DNA of 64,000 nt from JANLQX01 sp031418775 (GTDB lineage Bacteria; Actinomycetota; Acidimicrobiia; Acidimicrobiales; JANYDT01), in the NCBI GenBank assembly GCA_031418775.1, contig JANOJN010000079.1, positions 23,875-87,874 on the forward strand. Reading direction: 5' to 3'. A program made the translations under genes and the position numbers. The notes beneath the pieces are model-generated. The model was given only the letters and a program-made list of their open reading frames with translations. It was not told the DNA's origin and did no database searches. Numbering within the stretch: the stretch's first letter is position 1; every line of letters begins with the position of its first letter. This document shows, piece after piece, positions 34,358 to 43,728 of this stretch.

Positions 34358-34936
34358 TCAGCAGGGAATGAGGGACCCGTCGGCGCAGATCGCCAGGCCG
34401 GACGCGTCGCTGATGCGAAGGAGCGGCTCCGCCGATGTCGGTCCGAGGGTGAGGACGTGGCGGGCCAGCACGGTCGACATCGCCGCTCGCCCGCACGACA
34501 CCGTCGCGGCGACGAGGGAATCGGGGCGCTTCGGCGCGGCGATGGCGGTGGCCATGGCGACGATGTGGGCGCCGCGGGCGACGACCATGACTGACGGGAG
34601 CACGGCGCAGTTGTCCTGGGGATCGACGAGCACGATCCCACCGGCGTCGGAGGAGCATGGATCGATGCGTCGCCCGATCGACACGACGAGGAACGGGATC
34701 TCGTCGCTCGCCACGCCGGGGAGCAGATCGTCCAGGACTCTCCCGGCGATCAGCAGTGCGTCATCGTGGAGGACGAGCATCCGCGGCAGCGTATGGGCGA
34801 GCCGGGCGAGGGTGTAGCGGGCCAGCCTCGATGCGCTGGGACCTTCGACGAGGACGTCAACCGGCACCGATCCGGCGGCGCCGGAGCAGAGGTGCCGGAC
34901 ATCGGTGGCGTAGCTGGCGAGGCTGATGATCGTCAT
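34358..34936 (-). CDS. Hypothetical protein, possible Cys-ended
   Basis: A 192-residue protein I do not recognise. It reads as an alternating alpha/beta domain (for example DVLVEGPSASRLARYTLARLAHTLPRM in pieces, then VLHDDALLIAGRVLDDLLPG), with cysteines near residues 18, 94, 109 and 148 and a final ICADGSLIPC. It is convergent with the acyl-CoA dehydrogenase and lies 158 bases from the PIG-L gene start region on the same strand. The start is the ATG at 34936; the open frame extends further upstream without support. Confidence 0.6.
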   Translation of the reverse strand: MTIISLASYATDVRHLCSGAAGSVPVDVLVEGPSASRLARYTLARLAHTLPRMLVLHDDALLIAGRVLDDLLPGVASDEIPFLVVSIGRRIDPCSSDAGGIVLVDPQDNCAVLPSVMVVARGAHIVAMATAIAAPKRPDSLVAATVSCGRAAMSTVLARHVLTLGPTSAEPLLRISDASGLAICADGSLIPC

Positions 34937-35094
34937 GACCCCATAATGATCGGTCGACCACGCAGAGTGGTGGATCATCGCAAGTGATGAAAACTCCCGA
35001 ACCGCCGGTCGGCGGTGAACTGGGGTTCGATGACGAATGCGCGACTGTTGTCGGTGCAACTACGTAGAGCGCACCGGCCGGAGCCGCCCGGCCT

Positions 35095-35811
35095 CTAGGC
35101 CGTCTCGACGACCTGGAACGCCTCCGCCGTCGAGCCGGGGGGAAGCCCCCCGGACAGGGCGATGGCTTCGTTCCACATCCTGATGCGGGCCTGCATACCG
35201 TCGGGATCGGGGAGCTGGCTGGCATGGCAGAGCAGAGCAGCGATCTTGCGGTCGAACTGGGCGGTCGTGTCGACCCACTTGTTCGGCGTAGGGCCACCCA
35301 TCAGCCAGATCTGCCACGCGGAGTGCGGCTCGAAGCCTTCCTCCATGAGTTCGACGAAGGTGAAGGGATTGCGGGCGTCGGGATACACCGCTCCCATCGT
35401 CGCCTCCGCGGTGGCGAGATGGTCCGGGTGCGATCCGTAGATGCGGTTGAAGTCCCGAACCGGTGACTGGCACATGACGACGTCGGGCTTGAACCGCCGG
35501 ATCTCCCGGGAGATGTCCTTGCGCAGGGCCAGGGACGGCTCGACCGCCCCATCGGGATAGCCCAAGAAGCGGAGCTCGCTCACGCCGACCTCTTTCGCCG
35601 CCGCAGTCTGCTCCTCCCTCCGGATGCGAGGGATCTCCGACCGAGGCACAGCCGGATCGAAGCCTCCGGCATCGCCGTCGGTCACGATGCAGTACCCGAC
35701 CTCGACGCCGGCGTCGGTGAGCGTGGCAATGGTTCCGGCGGCGCCGAAGTCGACGTCGTCGGGATGGGCGGTGACGACGAGGAGACGATGGATCGGACGG
35801 TCGTTGCTCAT
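35095..35811 (-). CDS. PIG-L/LmbE-family deacetylase
   Basis: A 238-residue zinc deacetylase of the PIG-L family. It has the metal motif AHPDDVDFGAAGTI near the N-terminus and SHPDHLATAEAT (HPDH) in the second half. In actinobacteria this family includes MshB and Mca, which act on mycothiol precursors and mycothiol conjugates; the local sequence does not decide between these and other N-acetyl-sugar substrates. The ATG at 35811 is selected as the last before the fold begins (LLVVTAHPDD). Confidence 0.9.
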   Translation of the reverse strand: MSNDRPIHRLLVVTAHPDDVDFGAAGTIATLTDAGVEVGYCIVTDGDAGGFDPAVPRSEIPRIRREEQTAAAKEVGVSELRFLGYPDGAVEPSLALRKDISREIRRFKPDVVMCQSPVRDFNRIYGSHPDHLATAEATMGAVYPDARNPFTFVELMEEGFEPHSAWQIWLMGGPTPNKWVDTTAQFDRKIAALLCHASQLPDPDGMQARIRMWNEAIALSGGLPPGSTAEAFQVVETA

Positions 35812-35938
35812 GGCACTCCAGCCAACCACGAGTCGTGCGGCTTCGCCGAGCACACGTGGGCCAGCACGCTCGCTTGGGCCAGCTTCCGGGCCGAATATCG
35901 AAGCGAGCTGACCCGAGCGAGCCAGCCGGCCCAGTGAC

Positions 35939-37240
35939 TTATGGCGGAGTCGCCGTAGTCGCCGCCGTCGCCCCAGTCGCCGGAGTGGTCTCGATGTCTT
36001 CGAAGCGATCGACGTCGCGTAGCGCGGTGAACCTCAGGGCGAAGAACACCACCACGACGAGGGTGAGCATGCCGCCACTCACGACGGCAGCGACGGTGCC
36101 GAAGAGCGCTGCGGCCATACCGCTCTCGAACGCGCCGAGCTCGTTCGACGCCCCGATGAAGACGTTCTCGGTGGCGAGCACTCGACCGCGCTGTTCGGGA
36201 GGCGTCACCAGCGGAACGAGCGTGGTTCGGACGAACACGCTGACCGAGTCACCCGCGTTCAGGACCATGAACGCGATGAGCGCAATCCACACGTTGCGCG
36301 TCACCCCGAGCACCACCGTGGCTGCACCGAACACTGCGACGGAGACAAGCAGCACCTGACCGACATGTCGCCGAACCGGCCACACGGCCAGGAGCAGGGT
36401 GACGACGGCCGCCCCGGCACCACCGGCGGCGCGCAGATAGCCGACCCACACATCATCGACCTTCAAGATCTTCTCGACGATGGCGGGGAGGAGCGCTACG
36501 GCCCCGCCGAAGAGCACGGCGAAGAGGTCGAGAGAGATCGCGCCGAGCAGAACCGGTGTCCGGCGGATGAACCGGAACCCGTCGAGGGCCGCGGTCAGCG
36601 TCGGACGCTCCTGCTTCGTACCCTCGGGATGGAGAAGATGGGCGCGCCCGATCGAGCGGGGAATGAACGAGACAAGCACGACCGACCCGGTGAAACAAAC
36701 AGCGGCTATCTCGTACGGAAGCGAACGGCTCGCCCGATTCGCAAGCGCGCCTACTACCGGTCCGATGATCGCGCTGCCCTGCCAGGCCAGCGACAAGGTG
36801 GCGACGACACGGGCGAGCTGGCCGGGAGGCGCGGCCGCAGGAATCAGGGCTCGCATGGCCGGGGCGCCAAAGCTCCGCGTGGTGCCGTAGAGCGCGGCAA
36901 ACACGAAGAACGGCATCACGCTCGTCGGACGATCCCGTACGAAAACTGCGAGACCGAGGAACACCAGGATCTCGAACGAGTAGAAGACGGCGACGACTCT
37001 CCGGCGATCGAAGCGGTCGGCAACAACACCCGTGATCAGTACGAAGGCGACGCTCGGAAGGAACTCGGCGAGACCGAGCAGTCCCAAGTGGAATTCGCGC
37101 TTTTCGACCTTGAAGACCTGGATGCCCAATGCGGTGACTGCGGCCATGCCGCCGAACGACGCGAGTGCCATCGCGATGACGCCGAGAATGGCCGGACGCC
37201 ACGAATGCTCGTGGACAGGTTCGGGAGTGGTCGCGGTCAT
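35939..37240 (-). CDS. MFS transporter (EntS/MFS_3 type)
   Basis: A 433-residue twelve-helix major-facilitator protein. It carries the family motif after helix 2 (GVVADRFDRRRVVAVFYS) and a long central loop after helix 6 (EGTKQERPTLTAALDGFRFIRRTP), as in the MFS_3 / EntS group of exporters. It probably exports a small molecule by proton antiport. It is not adjacent to biosynthetic genes that would name the substrate. A Thr/Ala-rich tail follows the last helix. Confidence 0.9.
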   Translation of the reverse strand: MTATTPEPVHEHSWRPAILGVIAMALASFGGMAAVTALGIQVFKVEKREFHLGLLGLAEFLPSVAFVLITGVVADRFDRRRVVAVFYSFEILVFLGLAVFVRDRPTSVMPFFVFAALYGTTRSFGAPAMRALIPAAAPPGQLARVVATLSLAWQGSAIIGPVVGALANRASRSLPYEIAAVCFTGSVVLVSFIPRSIGRAHLLHPEGTKQERPTLTAALDGFRFIRRTPVLLGAISLDLFAVLFGGAVALLPAIVEKILKVDDVWVGYLRAAGGAGAAVVTLLLAVWPVRRHVGQVLLVSVAVFGAATVVLGVTRNVWIALIAFMVLNAGDSVSVFVRTTLVPLVTPPEQRGRVLATENVFIGASNELGAFESGMAAALFGTVAAVVSGGMLTLVVVVFFALRFTALRDVDRFEDIETTPATGATAATTATPP

Positions 37241-37289
37241 CGGTACTTTCGACGCGGAGAGGGACCGTTGACCGTAGCCCGCAGCGGGT

Positions 37290-38198
37290 TTACCACTTGG
37301 GCTGAATCGTCAGTCGGGGTCCGTACTTGGGCGGACTGATCCCAGCTGCTGCGATAAGTCGGAGGACCCGACCGCGGTGTGGCCGGAACGGCTCGAGCAG
37401 CTCCACCATCCGCTCATCGGTGCCGCGGGGCTCCCCGGCGAGCGCCCAACTCGCGGCGTTCTTGAGGTGGTAGTCGCCGACGGACACCGCATCGCCGTCC
37501 CCGAGGGCGGTCTGCGACACCTCCGAGACGGTCCACTCACCGATTCCCGGGAGAGCCCGCAAACGCCCACGGCCTTCGGCCAACGGCATCTCGGCGGCCT
37601 CCTGAAGACGATGGGCGTACGCCGCGGCGCGTCGAATCGTGTCGGAGCGCTTTCGTTCGACACCGCACGCGTGGAACACGTGGCTCGGTGTCCCGGCGAC
37701 CACCTCCGGATCGAGCGGAAGGACGAGGCGATGCTGGGCGAACGGTCCGGGTGCGGGTTCGGAGAGACGCGACAGCAGCGCTCCGAACGACACCCGTGAT
37801 TCGAGACCGGTGACCTTCTGTTCGAGGATCACCGGCACCAGCATCTCGAACACGGCCTGGGTACAGGGCACCCGCATGGCCGGGAAGCGACGGTGCCAAT
37901 CGTTCACCTGCGCATTGACGCTGGGGAAGGTGCTGTGGTCGTCGCCGCCGCCGATCAGGACAGGTGCACGTTCACAGAGCCATTCCGCCCCCGGCCCCCA
38001 CGCCTGCACCTCGACCCGCCCGGCGAGCATGCGCAGCAACTGCGTGCCCGGCCCCAACGGCGTCCGCGTGGCCCGGAGCACCTCAGCGCGTAGGACCCGC
38101 ATCGTGCGGTCTCGTCGCCCCCGCCACAGCACGCCGAGGGTTTGGCGCAGGTCGGTGGGGTGGACCGGCGTGAACGTTCTCGTGCAGGCCGGCAGCAA
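37290..38198 (-). CDS. HhH-GPD base-excision DNA glycosylase (AlkA-like)
   Basis: A 302-residue protein with a C-terminal helix-hairpin-helix GPD domain: LRALPGIGEWTVSEV then DAVSVGDYHLKNAASWAL. The aspartate of VGDYHLKN is in the catalytic position of AlkA-type 3-methyladenine glycosylases. An N-terminal domain precedes it. It lacks the Fe-S cysteines of the EndoIII/MutY group. It should remove alkylated bases. The ends of the coding region are clear; the start is the first ATG of the frame and not firmly fixed. Confidence 0.88.
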   Translation of the reverse strand: MLPACTRTFTPVHPTDLRQTLGVLWRGRRDRTMRVLRAEVLRATRTPLGPGTQLLRMLAGRVEVQAWGPGAEWLCERAPVLIGGGDDHSTFPSVNAQVNDWHRRFPAMRVPCTQAVFEMLVPVILEQKVTGLESRVSFGALLSRLSEPAPGPFAQHRLVLPLDPEVVAGTPSHVFHACGVERKRSDTIRRAAAYAHRLQEAAEMPLAEGRGRLRALPGIGEWTVSEVSQTALGDGDAVSVGDYHLKNAASWALAGEPRGTDERMVELLEPFRPHRGRVLRLIAAAGISPPKYGPRLTIQPKW

Positions 38199-38214
38199 CG
38201 GTGGCTACTAGACC

Positions 38215-38832
38215 TCAGAGGAACCGGTTGGAAGGCAGCAGGTCGCGACCGTGGAGGTGGGTCAGCTCGTTCATGGAACGCAACGTGCGATGGCCTCTCG
38301 ACGAGGCCATCACACGGTGGATCGACGTGTACTCCGGGTGGAAGAAGCCGCCGGGACGGGGGAGCTCGAGGATGTGGGCCAGGTACGCACCGATCACCCC
38401 GCCATGGCACACCACGGCGACGCGCTCGCCGGGATGGGCGTCGATGATTCGGTTCATCGCCGCGACAACGTTCTTCTGGAACGTGACCGGGTCGCTGGCG
38501 CCGACCCACTCGCCGGCCATCATCGCCTGCCACATCGGGTGGTTGCTGGCCTTGAGCTCCTCCACCGGGATGTAGCTGTTGGAATCGCGGTCCCATTCGG
38601 CCAGGTCGTTGTCCACCGAGACATCAAGACCCGTGCGGTCGAGGAGCGGCTGGGCGGTCTCTCTCGCACGGGCCATCGGCGACGACCAGACGGCGTCGAT
38701 TCCTTCGGCGGCGAGATACTCCGCGAGCGCATCGGCCTGCCGGTGTCCGAGCTCGTCGAGCCTCGGATTGGCTGCCCCCTCCTCGACGATCACGCGGAGG
38801 GGGAGGGCATGTCGGACGATCAGGAGTTCCAT
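38215..38832 (-). CDS. Histidine phosphatase family protein
   Basis: A 205-residue phosphoglycerate-mutase-like protein. It has LIVRHALPL (the RH of the catalytic motif), SSPMARARETAQPLL with the second Arg, and AVVCHGGVIGAYL with the second His. The usual RHG is RHA here. It hydrolyses a phosphate ester of unknown identity. It overlaps the 3' end of rsgA by 13 bases, so it is translationally linked to it. Confidence 0.92.
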   Translation of the reverse strand: MELLIVRHALPLRVIVEEGAANPRLDELGHRQADALAEYLAAEGIDAVWSSPMARARETAQPLLDRTGLDVSVDNDLAEWDRDSNSYIPVEELKASNHPMWQAMMAGEWVGASDPVTFQKNVVAAMNRIIDAHPGERVAVVCHGGVIGAYLAHILELPRPGGFFHPEYTSIHRVMASSRGHRTLRSMNELTHLHGRDLLPSNRFL

Positions 38833-39908
38833 GGTGGGTTCCGAGGGTACCGGCGCTTGCCGGTGGACACCGAAACCTCCGGCGTCGGGGTGGTCTTGCG
38901 GCGTTGCGTCTGCACGGCAAGTTCAGCCTGCAGCTTGGCGAATCCGGCGTAGCGCTCCTCGGTCAGTTCGCCCGCTCCGAGCGCTTCGCGTATGGCGCAT
39001 CCAGGCTCGCTCCCGTGCGAGCAGTTGGTGAAACGGCACTGGTCGGCGAGCTCGGCGACGTCGTCGAACACCTCGCCGAGCATGTCGCCGTCGGCCTCGT
39101 CGTCGGAGCTCCACGGGGCGACTTCACGGATCCCGGGCGTGTCGATGAGCAGCGCACCCGACGGGAGCACGACGAGTTCGCGCCACGTGGTCGTGTGGCG
39201 GCCACGGCCGTCCGAGTCGCGCACTTCGCCGGTCTTCAGCCGGGCGTAGCCGAGGAAGCTGTTGGCGAGCGTCGACTTCCCCGCACCGGACGGTCCGATG
39301 ACCACGAGGGTCGCGCCGCGCACGTTCCACTTGTCGAGCTGATCGACACCCTCACCGGTCCGGGCGTTGACGGCGACCACGGGAACGCTGCGGGCGATCT
39401 GCTCGACCCACGACATGTCGGTGTCGAGGTCGGATTTCGTCAGGACGAGAACCGGTGCCGCCCCACTGGCGGCAACAACGGTGAGTTCACGCTCAGTGCG
39501 ACGAGGATTGGCTTTGGCGTCCCCGGGCACGCATACGAACACCGTGTCCACGTTGGCGGCGATGACCTGCGCTCGCGACGGGTCACCGCTGGCGCCGCGG
39601 ACGAGCACACTGCGACGCTCGAGGACGCCTTCGACCGATCCGCTGCCTTCCTCGAATCTCGGAGTCACGTACACCCAGTCGCCGACGGCCAGCCCGTGTT
39701 CGTTGCGCAGTGTCGTGCGCAACCGCCCCCGCAGCCCGCACATCAGGTCGATCGTCTCCGTCCGCACCGTCCAACCACCGCGATCGTGTCGCACGATCCG
39801 GCCGGGAACCGTGCCTTCGGGCAGAACTGACGACCCGTCACGCTCCCTCGTCCATCCGAGCCCGACCAGCGCGGGGAATCGCCACGCCAGGGGGCTCGGC
39901 TCAGGCAT
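38820..39908 (-). CDS. rsgA: Ribosome small-subunit-dependent GTPase RsgA
   Basis: A 362-residue circularly permuted GTPase. Domains in order are an OB-like domain (to ~110), the G domain with G4 (LTKSDLD), G1 (GPSGAGKSTLANSFLG) and G3 (DTPGIREV) in permuted order, and a C-terminal zinc-binding region (ADQCRFTNCSHGSEPGCAIREAL) with the Cys/His ligands. RsgA checks late 30S maturation. The permuted order and the zinc knuckle make the call firm. Confidence 0.97.
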   Translation of the reverse strand: MPEPSPLAWRFPALVGLGWTRERDGSSVLPEGTVPGRIVRHDRGGWTVRTETIDLMCGLRGRLRTTLRNEHGLAVGDWVYVTPRFEEGSGSVEGVLERRSVLVRGASGDPSRAQVIAANVDTVFVCVPGDAKANPRRTERELTVVAASGAAPVLVLTKSDLDTDMSWVEQIARSVPVVAVNARTGEGVDQLDKWNVRGATLVVIGPSGAGKSTLANSFLGYARLKTGEVRDSDGRGRHTTTWRELVVLPSGALLIDTPGIREVAPWSSDDEADGDMLGEVFDDVAELADQCRFTNCSHGSEPGCAIREALGAGELTEERYAGFAKLQAELAVQTQRRKTTPTPEVSVSTGKRRYPRNPPWNS

Positions 39909-39973
39909 CCACGGCTTCGATCATCTCGACGCGGCGTCGCGAAGGCACCGGTCGTTGCCGTCGGCCACGTTGC

Positions 39974-41176
39974 TCACGTTCCGACTCCGGCGTGGTCGAG
40001 CGCCGCTGCCCAGGTCGCGCCGTCGGCGAGAAGCGGGCGGTAGCCCATGAGCGCTTTGATCCGGTTGAGGCCGAGTGCGCCGACGAGGAGATCACCCCTG
40101 CGATAGAGAGCGACGCCGACGCCGGCAGCGGGATCGCCGTCGACGACCCGTACCTCGTCGAAACCCGTGGAACGGCCCAGAAACTGGATCTTGGTGCTGT
40201 ACTGGTCGCTCCAGAAGTAGGGGACCGGCGTGAAAGGCTCGGTCCCTCCGAGCAAGGTCAGGGCGGCGTGCTCGGCCATCTCCACCGCGTTGGTCCAGTG
40301 CTCGATCCGCATCACCTCGCCGTAGCGATCGTTCGGCCAACGAGCGACGTCGCCACAGGCGACGACACCTTCGACCGCGCGTTGTTCGGTATCGACCACT
40401 CGACAGGTGGAATCGCAAAGGACCCCGTCGGCCACGCTGACGCCGGATCCCTCCAGCCAAGCGGTGTTCGGCGCAACTCCGATGCCCACGACGATCAGGT
40501 CGGCGCCGATGACGGAGCCATCGGCGAGGTGCACCCCGTCAGCTTCGATGGACGCAACGCCGATTCCGACGATAAGCCTCGTCCCGTTTCGTTCGTGCAG
40601 CGCGGCACACGCCGTTCCCATCGCTTCGCCGAGTTGGCGTTCCAGCGGCACCGGAGCGGCTTCGACGACGGTGACCTCGCAGCCCTTGGACCGGGCGGTC
40701 GAGGCGACCTCGGCCCCGATGAAACCGGCACCGACCACCACAACTCGCGCTCCGTCGACCAGTCTCGGCGCCAACGCCTCGGCGTCGTCAAGCGTGCGGA
40801 GGGTGAACACCGGGGCGCCATCGGCGTGCGGGAGCCGCCGCACCGAGGTGCCAGTGGCAACGACCAACAGATCGAACGGAAAGGGATCGGCGTCGGTTTG
40901 GACGGTTCGGGTGCCGAGGTCAAGTGAGGTGGCGGAGACGCCCGGATGGTGGGTGATGTCCTGGTCGACGAACGCAGAGTCCGAACGGGTGAGCCACAGC
41001 CGATCGCGATCGGCAACACCGGCGAGAAACTGCTTGGACAACGGTGGTCGGTCGTAGGGGCGATGCGACTCGGCGCCGAGCAGCGCTATCGGTCCCTCAT
41101 GCCCATGTCGACGAAGCGCTTCGGCGCAGCGGACCCCGGCGAGCGAGGCCCCGACGATGACTACCCGCGACTTCAT
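39974..41176 (-). CDS. Ferredoxin reductase-like FAD/NAD(P) oxidoreductase
   Basis: A 400-residue flavoprotein of the rubredoxin/ferredoxin reductase type. It has the FAD motif VVIVGASLAGVRCAEALR, PYDRPPLSK, the NAD(P)H motif VVVVGAGFIGAEVAS and VACGDVARWPND. It would pass electrons from NAD(P)H to the 3Fe-4S ferredoxin encoded 16 bases upstream and so to a P450. The P450 at 17566-18759 is the only one in the window. The frame starts GTG-ATG; I use the ATG at 41176, and the GTG at 41179 is equally possible. Confidence 0.93.
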   Translation of the reverse strand: MKSRVVIVGASLAGVRCAEALRRHGHEGPIALLGAESHRPYDRPPLSKQFLAGVADRDRLWLTRSDSAFVDQDITHHPGVSATSLDLGTRTVQTDADPFPFDLLVVATGTSVRRLPHADGAPVFTLRTLDDAEALAPRLVDGARVVVVGAGFIGAEVASTARSKGCEVTVVEAAPVPLERQLGEAMGTACAALHERNGTRLIVGIGVASIEADGVHLADGSVIGADLIVVGIGVAPNTAWLEGSGVSVADGVLCDSTCRVVDTEQRAVEGVVACGDVARWPNDRYGEVMRIEHWTNAVEMAEHAALTLLGGTEPFTPVPYFWSDQYSTKIQFLGRSTGFDEVRVVDGDPAAGVGVALYRRGDLLVGALGLNRIKALMGYRPLLADGATWAAALDHAGVGT

Positions 41177-41192
41177 CACGCACGCACAGCGC

Positions 41193-41384
41193 TCATCCTT
41201 CGACGGTGATCGCTTGGGTCGGACAGAGCATCGCGGCCTCTGCGACCTTGGCGCGATGCTCCTCGCCGGGCTCCTCGATGAGGATGTAGAGGAACCCGTC
41301 GTCGCGGACTTCGAAGACCTCGGGGGCGGCGCTCATGCACAACGCGTTGGACTGACAGCGATCGAAGTCGACGGTGATCTTCAT
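41193..41384 (-). CDS. 3Fe-4S ferredoxin (P450-type)
   Basis: A 63-residue ferredoxin with Cys10 and Cys16 (RCQSNALCMSAAPEVFEV) and a late LCPTQAI cysteine. The C-x5-C spacing, lacking the second cysteine of a 4Fe-4S motif, is that of the single 3Fe-4S cluster ferredoxins that feed bacterial P450s. It is followed 16 bases downstream by the reductase, so the two form a redox pair. Confidence 0.93.
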   Translation of the reverse strand: MKITVDFDRCQSNALCMSAAPEVFEVRDDGFLYILIEEPGEEHRAKVAEAAMLCPTQAITVEG

Positions 41385-41492
41385 GTCCGAATCCTACGTA
41401 GTCGGGGCCACCGACCGAAACTTCGACTGTCGGAGCCCTCGTCAGGACGGCGCTCGTCGCCACCTTGCGCGCCGAGATGCCAGGATCGAACC

Positions 41493-41939
41493 ATGACCGA
41501 CCGTCCTGTCACGCTGACCACGGGTCTCCCGGAAACGATCCTCGACCTCGAACCGCCCGACGCCCTCCGTGCGCTCGCCGAGGCGCTCGCTGTCCCTGAC
41601 CCGGCCGCACGGCGCGACGCGGTCTCGCTCGTGGTGGCGCGTTTCCCTCGAATGCTCGATGCGTGGTCCCAGGTCGGACGTCTCGGCCGGGATCCGATCG
41701 AGCGGTATGCGGCTCATCGTGTCGGGTATCACCGGGGTCTGGATCGACTGCGGGCTTCGGGCTGGCGGGGCAGTGGCTTCGTCCGCTGGCGGAACGAACC
41801 CAACCGCGGCTTCCTGCGGGCCCTCGATGGCCTGCGTCAGGCAGCCACCGAGATCGGGGAGGCCGACGAAGCCGAGCGTTGTGCGACGTTCCTCCACCAA
41901 CTCGACCCCGACTGGGACCGCCGACCCGATGCCGACTGA
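41493..41939 (+). CDS. DUF3151 family protein
   Basis: A 148-residue actinobacterial protein. AAHRVGYHRGLDRLRASGWRG, RWRNEPNRGFLRALDGLRQAA and ERCATFLHQLDPDW are the conserved blocks of DUF3151. Function unknown; the strong conservation across actinobacteria suggests a housekeeping role. AGGA 7 bases before the ATG supports the start. It is directly followed by a threonine-dehydratase-like gene. Confidence 0.9.
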   Translation: MTDRPVTLTTGLPETILDLEPPDALRALAEALAVPDPAARRDAVSLVVARFPRMLDAWSQVGRLGRDPIERYAAHRVGYHRGLDRLRASGWRGSGFVRWRNEPNRGFLRALDGLRQAATEIGEADEAERCATFLHQLDPDWDRRPDAD

Positions 41940-41940
41940 C

Positions 41941-42951
41941 ATGTCGAGCATGCCTACCGCGACCATCGATCGGCTTGCCGGTCTCGAAGTCAACTCAGCC
42001 GACATCAGGGCGGCGCTCGCCCTTGTGGCCGGGACGGTCCACCGCACGCCGCTCCTCCGCTCCGTCACCCTCGACGATCGCACTGGGGCGACGGTGTTCT
42101 CGAAGGCCGAGAATCTCCAGCGCACGGGTTCGTTCAAGATCCGCGGCGCGCTGCACCGTCTCCTACGGCTCAGCGCAGAGGAACGCGCCGCCGGGGTCGT
42201 GGCGTTCTCCTCCGGCAACCACGCCCAGGGCGTGGCGCTCGCGGCCCGGATCGTCGGCATCAAAGCGACGATCGTCATGCCCACGGATGCGCCCCGCGTC
42301 AAACGCGAAGCAACGGCGGCCTACGGCGCCGAGATCGTGGACTACGACCGGGCCACGCAAGACCGCGAGGTGTTGGCCGCCCGCATCGTCGCGGAACGGG
42401 GCGGCACCGTCGTGCCACCGTTCGACGATCTTTTGGTCATCGCCGGACAGGGGACCGTCGGGCTGGAGATCGCCCAGCAACTGCGTGCCCAGGACATCGT
42501 CCCCGACATCGCCGTTCTCCCGATCGGTGGGGGAGGACTGGCGAGTGGCATCGCGATCGCCCTGGTCGACGCGTTCCCGGCGATCCGGATCGTCGGCGTC
42601 GAACCGACAACGGCCGACGACGCCCGTCAATCGCTTCTGGCCGGCTCGATCGTCACGATCCCCCAGCCGGTCACGGTCGCCGACGGAGTCGCCACCCGGT
42701 CCATAGGCACGCATACGTTCCCGATTCTTCGCGTGCTGCTCGATGACATTGTGACCGTCACCGATGAGGAGACACTCGGCGCGCTGCGCTTCGTGCTCGA
42801 GCGAATGAAGCAGGTGGTGGAGCCGACCGGTGCTCTCACCACCGCGGCGCTGCTCGAAGGACGGGTGAGCGTCAAGGGGAAGATCGCCGTCTCTATCCTC
42901 TGCGGCGGTAACCTCGACCTCGGGCTGCTCGAACGACTGGGCACGGCATGA
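41941..42951 (+). CDS. Threonine dehydratase-like PLP enzyme (threonine ammonia-lyase / serine racemase family)
   Basis: A 336-residue fold-type II PLP enzyme with the lysine in GSFKIRGAL, the SSGNHAQGVALAA phosphate/substrate loop and the glycine-rich PIGGGGLASG. It lacks the C-terminal ACT-like regulatory domain of biosynthetic IlvA, so it is a short catabolic-type dehydratase or a serine racemase; the sequence alone cannot separate these. The start is one of ATG 41929, 41941 or 41950; the first overlaps the DUF3151 stop. It overlaps the next gene by ATGA. Confidence 0.88.
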   Translation: MSSMPTATIDRLAGLEVNSADIRAALALVAGTVHRTPLLRSVTLDDRTGATVFSKAENLQRTGSFKIRGALHRLLRLSAEERAAGVVAFSSGNHAQGVALAARIVGIKATIVMPTDAPRVKREATAAYGAEIVDYDRATQDREVLAARIVAERGGTVVPPFDDLLVIAGQGTVGLEIAQQLRAQDIVPDIAVLPIGGGGLASGIAIALVDAFPAIRIVGVEPTTADDARQSLLAGSIVTIPQPVTVADGVATRSIGTHTFPILRVLLDDIVTVTDEETLGALRFVLERMKQVVEPTGALTTAALLEGRVSVKGKIAVSILCGGNLDLGLLERLGTA

Positions 42952-43718
42952 CCACACTGGCCGAAGATGTGGCCTTTGCGCTCCGACTCGCAGATGCCGC
43001 CGACGAGATCACCATGGAGCACTTCCGCAACCTCAGCCTCGTAGTCGAGCGCAAGGCCGACCACACCGAGGTGACCGTCGCCGATCGCGGGGCGGAGGAC
43101 GCCATCCGCGCACTCATCGCGACGGAGCGCCCCGACGACGGAATCCTCGGCGAGGAACACGGCACCGTTGAAGGGACGTCGGGCTACCGGTGGATCATCG
43201 ACCCGATCGACGGCACGAGCAACTATGTGCGCGGGGTCCCACTGTGGGCGACGCTCATTGCGTTGGAGCGTGACGGCAAGCTCATCGTCGGTGTCGCCTC
43301 GTGCCCGCCACTGGCGCGTCGCTGGTGGGGGGCGATCGGTCTCGGAGCCTGTCTGAATGGCGAGGCAATCCGGGTGTCGGCCGTCGCTGCGGTGGCCGAC
43401 GCGTTCCTGAGCTACTCCGAGAGTCCCGAATGGGAGTCGAAGGGTCGTCGAACCGGAGTCGACCAGCTACGCCGCGCGGTGACGCGTGAGCGGGCGTTCG
43501 GAGATTTCTGGCAGCACATGCTCGTCGCCGAGGGCGCCATCGACATTGCCGTCGAGGCGGTCGTCTCGCTGTGGGACCTGGCGGCCGTTCAAGTCATCGT
43601 CGAAGCGGCGGGTGGTCGGTTCACCGATCTCGACGGGAATGCGACCGCCGACGCCGGGAGCGCCGTGTCCACGAACGCGCTGCTGCACGACGCGGTGCTC
43701 CGAGCGCTGAACGGTTGA
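42948..43718 (+). CDS. hisN: Inositol-monophosphatase family phosphatase, HisN-like histidinol phosphatase
   Basis: A 256-residue lithium-sensitive phosphatase. It carries the metal sites GEEHG, WIIDPIDGTSNYVRG and LWDLAAVQVIVEAAGG (WD). Among actinobacteria this branch, with the short GVASCPPLARRWWG loop, matches the HisN histidinol-phosphatases; inositol-1-phosphatase activity is the alternative. Its ATG overlaps the stop of the dehydratase gene (42948-42951), so the two are coupled. Confidence 0.85.
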   Translation: MTTLAEDVAFALRLADAADEITMEHFRNLSLVVERKADHTEVTVADRGAEDAIRALIATERPDDGILGEEHGTVEGTSGYRWIIDPIDGTSNYVRGVPLWATLIALERDGKLIVGVASCPPLARRWWGAIGLGACLNGEAIRVSAVAAVADAFLSYSESPEWESKGRRTGVDQLRRAVTRERAFGDFWQHMLVAEGAIDIAVEAVVSLWDLAAVQVIVEAAGGRFTDLDGNATADAGSAVSTNALLHDAVLRALNG

Positions 43719-43728
43719 AGATGCCAGC

